This document shows positions 1 through 5,207 of a DNA stretch of 9,243 bases, piece after piece. The stretch's first letter is position 1, and the number at the start of each line of letters is the position of its first letter. Both the position numbers and the translations under genes were made by a program. The stretch spans positions 1 to 9,243 of the forward strand of contig JAKAML010000034.1 in NCBI GenBank assembly GCA_021812845.1, given 5' to 3'. This stretch comes from Pseudomonadota bacterium. GTDB taxonomy: Bacteria; Pseudomonadota; Alphaproteobacteria; Rhizobiales; Hyphomicrobiaceae. A model generated the notes under the pieces. The model was not told where the DNA came from and searched no databases. It was given only the letters and a program-made list of their open reading frames with translations.

Positions 1-993
1 GCCGACACGCTGTGCGATCCCTCGGTCGAAGCGCCGCTGCCGGCCCAGCCGGTCGATCCGCCGACGCTGTCGATGCTGTTCCGCATCAACGACGGCCCCT
101 TCGCCGGCCAGGAAGGCGACAAGGTGCAGAGCCGCGTCATCCGCGACCGGCTGATGAAGGAGGCCGAGCGCAACATCGCGATCAAGGTCGCCGATTCCGG
201 CGAGGGCGACAGCTTCACGGTCTCCGGCCGCGGCGAGCTGCAGCTCGCGATCCTGATCGAGAACATGCGCCGAGAGGGCTTCGAGCTGACCGTCTCGCGG
301 CCGAAGGTCGTGATCAAGCTCGACGCCGAGACCGGGCAGAAGCTCGAGCCGATCGAGGAGGTCATCATCGATGTCGACGACGGCCACACCGGCGTCGTCG
401 TGCAGAAGCTCAGCGAGAGGAAGGGGGAGCTCCTGGAAATGCGCCCGTCCGGCGGCGGGCGCACGCGCATGGTGTTCCACGTCCCGACGCGGTCGCTGCT
501 CGGCTACCAGTCCGAGCTGCTGTCGGACACCCGCGGCACGGCGGTCATGAACAAGCTGTTCCACGCTTACGCGCCCTACAAGGGCGAGATCGCCGGCCGC
601 CACACGGGTGTATTGATCTCGAACTCGGATGGGGAGGCGGCCGCCTACGCGATCTTCAACCTGCAGGACCGCGGGCCGTTCTTCATCGGTGCGCAGACCC
701 GCGTCTACGTCGGCATGATCGTCGGCGAGCACACCCGCGACAACGACCTCGAGGTCAACGTCGTCAAGGGCAAGAAGCTGACCAACGTCCGCGCCTCGGG
801 CAAGGACGACGCGGTGCTCCTGACCACGCCGATCAAGCTGACGCTCGAGAAATCGATGAGCTACATCACCGACGAGGAGCTCGTGGAGATCACGCCCGAA
901 TCGATCCGCCTCAGGAAGCGCTGGCTCGACCCCAACGAGCGGAAGAAGCAGGAAAGGAAGCGCGAGTCGGACCGCGAGGCCAACGTCGCCTGA
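1..993 (+). CDS. typA: Ribosome-associated translational GTPase TypA/BipA, C-terminal part (5' end outside window)
   Basis: The reading frame is open from base 1 to the TGA at 991-993 and gives 330 residues. TypA/BipA is about 605-610 residues, so the GTPase domain and most of domain II lie upstream of the window. The visible part starts at the end of the beta-barrel domain (ADTLCDP). It then shows the EF-G-III-like domain, with SGRGELQLAILIENMRREG at about residues 75-93 and VSRPKV at 98-103. The EF-G-V-like domain follows (ERKGELLEMRPSGGGR, about 139-154). The TypA-specific C-terminal domain comes last, with GVLISNSDGEAAAYA (203-217), LQDRGPFFIG (221-230), KKLTNVRASGKDDAV (258-272) and the closing LVEITPESIRLRKRWLD. 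From family knowledge, the protein binds the ribosome and supports 50S assembly and growth under stress or cold. The basic tail (KKQERKRESDREANVA) is usual for the family. The identification is very secure. Confidence 0.97.
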   Translation, partial: ADTLCDPSVEAPLPAQPVDPPTLSMLFRINDGPFAGQEGDKVQSRVIRDRLMKEAERNIAIKVADSGEGDSFTVSGRGELQLAILIENMRREGFELTVSRPKVVIKLDAETGQKLEPIEEVIIDVDDGHTGVVVQKLSERKGELLEMRPSGGGRTRMVFHVPTRSLLGYQSELLSDTRGTAVMNKLFHAYAPYKGEIAGRHTGVLISNSDGEAAAYAIFNLQDRGPFFIGAQTRVYVGMIVGEHTRDNDLEVNVVKGKKLTNVRASGKDDAVLLTTPIKLTLEKSMSYITDEELVEITPESIRLRKRWLDPNERKKQERKRESDREANVA

Positions 994-1204
994 CCGGGAA
1001 GCCGGCGGCCGTAGTCTTTTCCCCACGATCGCCGGGACGAATTCCCGATCTGGGCAGGTCTGCGATCCCGGCTTTGCCAAAGCACGCCGGCTCATGGTTG
1101 ATGTTCGGAAGGCGATCGCAACTCGCCGCCCCGGGGAAGCGCTCCTTGACAATCCCGGCCCGCACACCACGTCCGTGCCCGGGCCACAACGATGGAGACC
1201 GATC

Positions 1205-1462
1205 ATGAAGACCGCAATTCTCGCCGCTGTCGCGCTGGCGCTCGGCGCCGGCGCCGCGCTCGCCGACGAGAAGCCCTCGGCGGCCGAGATGGAGAAGATC
1301 ACCGCGACGGCGAAGACCTGGGGCTGCACGGGCGGCAAGGGCGAGAAGGAGAGCGAGTCGTCGGGCATCTACGAGTACGAGGATGCGACGTGCGCCGACG
1401 GCAAGAAGTACGACCTGAAGATGGACAAGGACTTCAAGGTCATCAGCATCACCGCCGACTGA
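1205..1462 (+). CDS. Small exported PepSY-like protein
   Basis: This encodes 85 residues. The ATG at 1205 is preferred over longer in-frame starts because GGAG at 1194-1197 lies just upstream and the protein then begins with a clean Sec signal peptide. That peptide is MK plus an Ala/Leu core, with likely cleavage after ALA at residue 20. The mature part is about 65 residues and strongly charged. Its C-terminal half (GIYEYEDATCADGKKYDLKMDKDFKVISI) has the pattern of small periplasmic PepSY/PepSY_2 domains: a tyrosine-rich strand, an acidic turn, a 'cADGkkYdlk' strand and a final 'dfkVisI' strand. Two cysteines, C41 and C63, could form a disulfide after export. From family knowledge, PepSY domains are linked to protease inhibition or envelope sensing; the role here is unknown. 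The gene stands alone, with 211 bases upstream and a terminator 42 bases after its stop. Export is well supported. The family call is by pattern only. Confidence 0.8.
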   Translation: MKTAILAAVALALGAGAALADEKPSAAEMEKITATAKTWGCTGGKGEKESESSGIYEYEDATCADGKKYDLKMDKDFKVISITAD

Positions 1463-1504
1463 TCCCGCATTTGCGCAGGCGGCCCCGGCCGCATCACGAC
1501 GCCG

Positions 1505-1538
1505 AACGGCCGTCCCGATCGGGCGGCCGTTTCCTTTT
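1505..1538 (+). terminator. Rho-independent terminator after the PepSY-like gene
   Basis: An 8-bp perfect stem pairs AACGGCCG (1505-1512) with CGGCCGTT (1524-1531). Inside it, CCC/GGG can pair further around a GATC loop. A T-rich run (TTTCCTTTT) follows at once. The hairpin starts 42 bases after the stop of the small exported protein, so it most likely ends that transcript. Confidence 0.78.
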
Positions 1539-1584
1539 CGGCTCCCATCACTCGACCGGTCCGTCCGGCGACGGCACGGGTTAA

Positions 1585-1597
1585 CGGAAAACTTCCG
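1585..1597. promoter_or_regulatory. Short perfect dyad upstream of the two-TM protein gene
   Basis: CGGAA and TTCCG flank a 3-base AAC spacer, 48 bases before the start codon at 1646. The local stretch (about 1580-1604) is AT-richer than its surroundings and sits where a promoter or operator would be expected. No convincing -35/-10 pair is visible, so a regulatory role is only a suggestion. Confidence 0.3.
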
Positions 1598-1645
1598 AAA
1601 ACCGCGGCAGACTGTCCCGGTCGTTTCCAGTGCCGGAGCACGTCC

Positions 1646-2146
1646 ATGGCGCACCCCGAGCAGGGCCGGCTGGTCCTCGTCGACCCGACCGTCGCCCATG
1701 TGGCGCCCGGCGCCTACAAGGGCTTTCACGCCCTGGTGCCGATCCTGATCGGACTTGCGGTGCCGGTCCTCTTGTTCTCCCTGTTCGACCCGCGGGCGCT
1801 CGGCAACGGGCGGTTTGTGCTGCACATCGTCATGTTCGCGATCGCGGCGGTGGCGGCGGTCGTGTTCTTCTTGTCGATCGTCGACCCCGGCCACGTCGTC
1901 CAGGCGGTATTCGACCCCTCCAGGAGAACGGCCGACCTCGTGCGGTCGGGCGCGTTCGCCAACAACATCCTGACCATCCCCTTCGACCGCATCACCGCGG
2001 TCCGGCTCGAGACCGCCTACGACGACGACGGCTACCAGCAGCAGGTGCCGCTGGTGGTGCTCGCCGGCCGCGAAACGCACAAATTGCCGGCCGGCACGAC
2101 CGCGGATGACATCGCCGCCATCAAGGCGCTGATCGGCCGACGCTGA
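1646..2146 (+). CDS. Two-TM membrane protein of unknown function
   Basis: This encodes 166 residues. The ATG at 1646 has GGAG at 1635-1638, a 7-base spacing, which supports the start. Two hydrophobic segments are clear, at residues about 28-47 (ALVPILIGLAVPVLLFSLF) and about 57-79 (FVLHIVMFAIAAVAAVVFFLSIV). They are joined by a short loop with two arginines. No signal peptide is visible. After TM2 comes a soluble C-terminal domain of about 85 residues with alternating strand-like stretches: VVQAVFD, ILTIPFDRITAVRLE, VPLVVLAGRETHKLP, then a final helix DDIAAIKALIGRR. The 'IPFDRITAVRLE ... LVVLAGRETHKLP' layout resembles bacterial PH-like (bPH) domains behind a TM hairpin, such as YdbS- or Ycf4-like proteins, but that is inference from pattern only. 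I do not recognise a named family. It is flanked by terminators on both sides, so it is probably transcribed alone. Confidence 0.85.
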   Translation: MAHPEQGRLVLVDPTVAHVAPGAYKGFHALVPILIGLAVPVLLFSLFDPRALGNGRFVLHIVMFAIAAVAAVVFFLSIVDPGHVVQAVFDPSRRTADLVRSGAFANNILTIPFDRITAVRLETAYDDDGYQQQVPLVVLAGRETHKLPAGTTADDIAAIKALIGRR

Positions 2147-2179
2147 CGGACCCCGCGGCCCGCGCCGGGTCCGACTTTT
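2147..2179 (+). terminator. Rho-independent terminator after the two-TM protein gene
   Basis: A 7-bp outer stem pairs CGGACCC (2147-2153) with GGGTCCG (2167-2173). An inner CGCG/CGCG pairing is also possible. ACTTTTC follows. The hairpin starts directly after the stop codon at 2144-2146. The T-tract is short (four Ts), so strength is moderate. Confidence 0.7.
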
Positions 2180-2231
2180 CCCCAGCCTCGATCCGCGGCC
2201 GGATGTGACCGGGGCGCACCCGAAGTGCTAG

Positions 2232-3638
2232 GTGTGCGAAGCACCGAAAGGCTTCGCCTTGGCCCGAGACCCGACGAAACGGCCCGCCCGGCCGCCCACA
2301 TCTCCGCCGACAGCGCCAATCCGGAGCCCTGCGCTCACGGGCCGGCCCTGGCCGGCAGGGGTCACCCCGACCCAAGAGTACCTGGCCGCGATCGATCATC
2401 TCGGCGACGCCGACGGCCACCTGTTCGTCACCGGCCGCGCCGGCACCGGCAAATCGACGCTGCTCCGCTGCCTCAGGGAGATGATCGACGGCGAGATGGT
2501 CGTGGTCGCGCCGACGGGGCTCGCCGCGGTCAACGTCGGCGGCCAGACGATCCACTCGTTCTTCGGCCTGCCGCCGCGCCTCGTCCGCCCCGACGACATC
2601 AGGAGAAGCCGCAACGGCGCGCTGATGCGCAAGCTCGAGTTCCTCGTCATCGACGAGGTGTCGATGGTGCGGTCGGACCTGATGTGGGCCATCGACCAGT
2701 CGCTCAGGATCAATCGCGGCCGGCCGCGCGAGCCGTTCGGCGGCGTGCGCCTCGTGATGTTCGGCGACCTCCACCAGCTACCGCCGGTGGTGCAGGAGGC
2801 CGAGGTCGCGAGCTACCTCGAGAGCGAATACGGAGGCCCGTTCTTCTTCTCCGTCGCGTCGCTGCGCGAGGGCGCCGGAACGGCGCGGCTCGAGCTCGAC
2901 CACGTGTTCCGGCAGAAGGACGAGGGCCTGCTCGCGGTGCTCAACAAGGTGAGGGACGGCGCCGCCGACGCGGACGATCTCGCGATCCTGAACGAGCGCG
3001 TCAACCCGATCCGGACCCTGCGCGAGGGTGATCCCTACGTGATCCTGACGCCGACCAATGCCGCGGCCCAGCGCATCAACATGAGCTATCTCGAGGCCCT
3101 CGCCGGACCCCTGACCGCCTACGAGGCCGGCGTCACCGGCGAGTTCGGCTCGGGCGCGCATCCGACCGACCAGCGGCTGCTGCTCAAGGCCGGGGCCAAG
3201 GTCATCATGCTCAGGAACGATCCCGACCGCCGCTGGGTGAACGGTACGGTGGCCCGCATCTCCCGCCTCGCCGAGAAGCAGATCTGGATCGAGATCGGGG
3301 GCACGGAACACGAGATCGAGCCCGTGGCCTGGGAGAGCCGGCGCTATGCCTACGACCAGACGGCGCAGAAGATCGTCGAGACGGTGGCGGGAACCTTCAG
3401 GCAGTTCCCGGTGCGCCTCGCCTGGGCGCTGACCATCCACCGCAGCCAGGGTCTGACGCTCGATCCGGTCTACATCGATCTCGGCCGCGGCACGTTCGCG
3501 CACGGGCAGGCCTACGTCGCATTGTCGCGCTGCCGGTCGCTGGACGGGCTCGCGCTGGCGCGGCCGCTGCGGCCGCTGGATATCCTGTTCGACCCATCGG
3601 TGATGGGCTATAGAGATGTCTTTACATCCTTGGATTGA
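2232..3638 (+). CDS. PIF1-like ATP-dependent DNA helicase (superfamily 1B)
   Basis: From the GTG at 2232 the product is 468 residues. Helicase motifs appear in order: Walker A GRAGTGKST (68-76), motif Ia APTGLAAVNVGGQTIHSFF (93-111), Walker B FLVIDEVSMV (137-146), motif III MFGDLHQLPPV (176-186), a motif-IV-like FRQKDEGLLAVLN (226-238), motif V ALTIHRSQGLTLD (399-411) and motif VI QAYVALSRCRSLDGL (426-440). The DEVSM box, GDLHQLPPV and the 'HRSQGLTLD...YVALSR' ending are the usual marks of PIF1/RecD-like 5'-3' helicases. From family knowledge, bacterial PIF1 proteins unwind forks and G-quadruplexes; the specific role here is unknown. The first 45 residues are Pro/Ala/Arg-rich, contain no motif and may not all be translated. 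The GTG has no good Shine-Dalgarno sequence. A TTG at 2259 (residue 10) has GAAAGG at 2246-2251, 7 bases upstream, and is a reasonable alternative. The gene is probably monocistronic. Confidence 0.93.
   Translation: MCEAPKGFALARDPTKRPARPPTSPPTAPIRSPALTGRPWPAGVTPTQEYLAAIDHLGDADGHLFVTGRAGTGKSTLLRCLREMIDGEMVVVAPTGLAAVNVGGQTIHSFFGLPPRLVRPDDIRRSRNGALMRKLEFLVIDEVSMVRSDLMWAIDQSLRINRGRPREPFGGVRLVMFGDLHQLPPVVQEAEVASYLESEYGGPFFFSVASLREGAGTARLELDHVFRQKDEGLLAVLNKVRDGAADADDLAILNERVNPIRTLREGDPYVILTPTNAAAQRINMSYLEALAGPLTAYEAGVTGEFGSGAHPTDQRLLLKAGAKVIMLRNDPDRRWVNGTVARISRLAEKQIWIEIGGTEHEIEPVAWESRRYAYDQTAQKIVETVAGTFRQFPVRLAWALTIHRSQGLTLDPVYIDLGRGTFAHGQAYVALSRCRSLDGLALARPLRPLDILFDPSVMGYRDVFTSLD
2237..2256 (+). 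repeat. Small hairpin at the 5' end of the helicase gene
   Basis: CGAAGC (2237-2242) and GCTTCG (2251-2256) form a perfect 6-bp stem around an 8-base loop. The loop and the start of the second arm contain the purine-rich GAAAGG that would serve a TTG start at 2259. The structure overlaps the first codons if GTG 2232 is used. It may affect initiation, but this is inference. Confidence 0.4.
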
Positions 3639-3653
3639 GCCGATCGCCCGAAA

Positions 3654-3684
3654 AGCAGCCATCTCGCATCTGCGAGAAAATGCT
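3654..3684. repeat. Inverted repeat after the helicase gene, without T-tract
   Basis: TCTCGCA (3662-3668) and TGCGAGA (3671-3677) are perfect arms two bases apart. AGCA (3654-3657) and TGCT (3681-3684) extend the possible stem across a small internal loop. On the plus strand it is followed by AAAATGCT rather than a T-run, so it is not a standard intrinsic terminator. It lies 16 bases after the helicase stop and about 80 bases before the phasin promoter. It could be an mRNA 3'-end structure or a protein-binding site. Confidence 0.5.
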
Positions 3685-3735
3685 GAGTCAAGTCGAACGG
3701 GACCGGCGCGAGTGTCCCCTCGGCGGCGCATCAGT

Positions 3736-3755
3736 CTTTAGTGCGTAGCACAAAG
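3736..3755. promoter_or_regulatory. Imperfect dyad just upstream of the phasin promoter
   Basis: GTGC (3741-3744) and GCAC (3748-3751) flank a 3-base GTA centre. CTTT (3736-3739) and AAAG (3752-3755) extend the symmetry, with one extra A on the left side. It ends 7 bases before the -35 element, a usual operator position. Its GTGC/GCAC core resembles the TGCA dyad that follows, so the two may be bound by the same regulator. This is inferred from position and symmetry. Confidence 0.4.
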
Positions 3756-3762
3756 AAAGATG

Positions 3763-3773
3763 TTGCACTGCAA
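3763..3773. promoter_or_regulatory. Candidate operator overlapping the phasin -35 element
   Basis: TTGCACTGCAA is a perfect dyad (TTGCA-C-TGCAA) that exactly covers the -35 hexamer. From established knowledge, alphaproteobacterial PHB regulators of the PhaR/AniA type repress phasin genes through TGC/GCA-rich operators in the promoter. The position and sequence fit that model. The regulator itself is not in this window, so the assignment is inference. Confidence 0.55.
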
Positions 3774-3791
3774 AAAAGCGCGCTATATAAG
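3763..3791 (+). promoter_or_regulatory. Promoter of the phasin gene
   Basis: TTGCAC (3763-3768) as -35 and TATAAG (3786-3791) as -10 are separated by 17 bases. TATATA at 3784-3789 gives an alternative -10. This is the most housekeeping-sigma-like promoter in the window. It is AT-rich against a GC-rich background and sits about 105 bases before the phasin ATG. The transcript would begin near 3798 and carry a leader of roughly 97 bases. Confidence 0.78.
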
Positions 3792-3843
3792 CAGTGTCAC
3801 ACGAACAGAGAGCGCTTCGGGACGGGACGCGATCTCCCCTGAC

Positions 3844-3855
3844 GTGACCAGTCAC
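3844..3855. repeat. Perfect dyad in the phasin mRNA leader
   Basis: GTGAC and GTCAC flank a two-base CA centre, 39 bases before the phasin ATG and inside the predicted untranslated leader. As RNA the loop would be too tight for the full stem. A DNA-binding site is more likely than a stable hairpin, if it is functional at all. Confidence 0.35.
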
Positions 3856-3894
3856 AACGCCGGCCCCAAGGCCCAACCCGCAAGGAGCACCACC

Positions 3895-4350
3895 ATGAAC
3901 GACCAGTTCACCCGCCAGGCCCAGGACATGCTGAACGCCGCCAAGGACGCCCGCATCCCGGAGAACGTCCAGGCGATGGCCGAGGACACCGTCCTCAAGA
4001 CGCGCGAGGCCTACGTGAAGCTCAGCGCCGTCGCCAAGGATGGCGCAAAGGTGATCGAGGACGTCATGCTGGCCGGCCACGCCGGCGCCAAGGCCATCGG
4101 TGAGAAGGTGATGCACAACACGATGGTCAACACCGAGGCCGCCTTCGACGCCGCCCTCGCCATCGCCCGCGCCAAGACGCTCCCCGAGGTCGCCCGCCTG
4201 CAGGCCAACTTCTGGCAGCAGCAGTTCGCGATCGCGAACGCCCAGACCAAGGAGCTGTTCGACCTGTCGACCAAGGTCTCCAAGCAGACGTTCGAGAGCG
4301 TCAATGCCGCGACGCAGAAGTCGTTCGAGCAGCTCAAGAAGGCGAGCTGA
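3895..4350 (+). CDS. Phasin family protein (Phasin_2 type)
   Basis: This encodes 151 residues. The ATG at 3895 is chosen because AAGGAG at 3882-3887 lies 7 bases upstream. In-frame starts further upstream would run through the promoter. The product is almost entirely alpha-helical and amphipathic, rich in Ala, Lys, Glu and Gln, with no cysteine, signal peptide or TM segment. Phasin_2 landmarks are visible: 'NVQAMAEDTVLKTREAYVKLS' at about 24-44, the Ala-rich middle 'NTEAAFDAALAIARAKTLPEVARLQANFWQQQF' at about 79-111, and a C-terminal helix 'QTKELFDLSTKVSKQTFESVNAA' at about 117-139. From family knowledge, phasins coat polyhydroxyalkanoate granules in the cytoplasm and control granule size and number. 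No pha synthesis gene lies nearby. The gene has its own strong promoter and terminator and is therefore monocistronic. PHB-dependent derepression through PhaR is likely but not proven. Confidence 0.95.
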   Translation: MNDQFTRQAQDMLNAAKDARIPENVQAMAEDTVLKTREAYVKLSAVAKDGAKVIEDVMLAGHAGAKAIGEKVMHNTMVNTEAAFDAALAIARAKTLPEVARLQANFWQQQFAIANAQTKELFDLSTKVSKQTFESVNAATQKSFEQLKKAS

Positions 4351-4386
4351 TCGCCGCAGCCGCGAGCGGCCACATGCCGATCATGG

Positions 4387-4416
4387 GCGCCCGGGGGTCT
4401 CCCCCCGGGCGCTTTT
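4387..4416 (+). terminator. Strong Rho-independent terminator after the phasin gene
   Basis: An 11-bp perfect stem pairs GCGCCCGGGGG (4387-4397) with CCCCCGGGCGC (4402-4412) around a TCTC loop, then TTTTCTGT follows. It lies 36 bases after the phasin stop and is the best terminator in the window, as expected for a highly expressed monocistronic gene. Confidence 0.93.
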
Positions 4417-4498
4417 CTGTCTGTGACCCGCAGTGCAGCCGCCATTCCGGCCGCAGCAATCGACCTCGGCAAGTGCTGCCTTGCGCGTCGATCGGCGC

Positions 4499-4504
4499 TA
4501 TAGT
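4499..4504 (+). promoter_or_regulatory. Possible -10 element of the acetyltransferase gene
   Basis: TATAGT ends 6 bases before the ATG at 4511. That places the expected transcription start at or within a base or two of the start codon. No clear -35 is visible at 16-18 bases upstream; the candidate CTGCCT is poor. The hexamer stands out in an otherwise GC-rich region. Confidence 0.45.
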
Positions 4505-4510
4505 GGCGGA

Positions 4511-5020
4511 ATGTTGAGCTCGAGTTCCGCGGTCAGGATCCGCAAAGGGCATCCGGACGACGGGGCCGCCCTGGCGGAGATCTTTCGCGAATCGTGGCTC
4601 CACACCTATCGCAGCATCATTCCTCCCCTGCACCTCGAGACGATGATCCGCCGCCGGGGCGCGGACTGGTGGTCGGGCGCGATAAGGTCCGGCGATCTGG
4701 TCGATCTGCTGGAGTTCGACGGCAAGCCGGTCGGCTACGGCACCTATGGTCCGTCCCGGGTCCGCGGTCCCTACAAGGGCGAGATCTACGAGCTCTACCT
4801 GATCCCCGCCTACCAGGGCCTCGGCTTCGGCGAGCACCTGTTCGAGGGCTGCCGCGCCGGGCTCGACGCGCGTCGCCTCGACGGGCTGATCGTATGGGCG
4901 CTGGCGGCCAATACGCCGGCGATCGATTTCTACTGGCGGCGCGGTGGACGGCCGCACAGCTCGACCCACGACAGGATCGGGCGCGCGCGACTCGAGAAAA
5001 TTTCCCTGGTCTGGCCGTAG
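4511..5020 (+). CDS. GNAT family N-acetyltransferase
   Basis: This encodes 169 residues from the ATG at 4511. A GTG at 4433 would add 26 unconvincing residues and would cross the putative -10 element. The GNAT fold is recognisable. The N-terminal strand and helix are VRIRKGHPDDGAALAEIFRESW (8-29). The central strands are LVDLLEFDGKPVGYGTYG (63-80) and GEIYELYLIPAYQGLGFGEHLF (90-111). The acetyl-CoA loop is YQGLGFG (101-107), matching the Q/R-x-x-G-x-G/A signature. The last part, LIVWALAANTPAIDFYWRRGGRP (126-148), matches the family's 'N..A..fYer.GF' region. The substrate cannot be told from sequence. From family knowledge, options include amino acids, antibiotics, polyamines and protein N-termini. 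The gene converges on the next one, and no Shine-Dalgarno is properly spaced for this ATG. Confidence 0.9.
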   Translation: MLSSSSAVRIRKGHPDDGAALAEIFRESWLHTYRSIIPPLHLETMIRRRGADWWSGAIRSGDLVDLLEFDGKPVGYGTYGPSRVRGPYKGEIYELYLIPAYQGLGFGEHLFEGCRAGLDARRLDGLIVWALAANTPAIDFYWRRGGRPHSSTHDRIGRARLEKISLVWP

Positions 5021-5135
5021 CGGTGCCGACCATAGCGGACGAGGGCCGGCCGAGCATCGCGGATGCGCTGTCCCGGGAAAGACCGCTTCATGACCGTGAG
5101 CCGGGGCTGCGACCTCGGAAGCCTCCCCAGAACGC

Positions 5136-5160
5136 CATGGCCGTGCTCGACACGGCCATG
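5136..5160. repeat. Perfect inverted repeat between convergent genes
   Basis: CATGGCCGTG (5136-5145) and CACGGCCATG (5151-5160) form a 10-bp perfect stem around CTCGA. The repeat lies between the stops of the acetyltransferase (5020) and the minus-strand gene (5208). Neither strand has a T-run after the stem, so a standard intrinsic terminator is unlikely. It may be a bidirectional 3'-end structure or stabilise mRNA ends. Confidence 0.6.
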
Positions 5161-5207
5161 ACGGGCAACGGGGACTTGGAACGGGTTCACCTCCCGTCTC
5201 GCGGGTC

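Noticed and set aside
994..1020. Possible terminator after typA (CCGG-GAAG-CCGG followed by TAGTCTTTT)
   Set aside because: The stem is only 4 bp and is separated from the T-run by 10 bases, too weak to call.
1146..1151. TTGACA, a perfect -35 hexamer upstream of the PepSY-like gene
   Set aside because: No acceptable -10 hexamer lies 16-18 bases downstream (the sequence there is around CACGTCC), so a promoter is not supported.
911..2080. Long minus-strand open frame of 389 codons
   Set aside because: It runs antisense across the end of typA, the PepSY-like gene and most of the two-TM protein gene, and across a terminator. Composition is Arg/Gly/Asp-rich with no domain, as expected for a GC-rich shadow frame.
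3615..3628. GATGT-CTTT-ACATC hairpin at the 3' end of the helicase gene
   Set aside because: It lies within codons, has a short 5-bp stem and no T-tract. Probably coincidental, though it sits in a locally AT-rich stretch.
2778..3731. Long minus-strand open frame antisense to the helicase
   Set aside because: The plus-strand frame carries all PIF1 motifs. The antisense product is low-complexity and has no recognisable motif.
3760..3894. In-frame upstream extension of the phasin (45 codons)
   Set aside because: It would place the promoter inside the coding region. The AAGGAG-ATG at 3882-3897 fits the family start.
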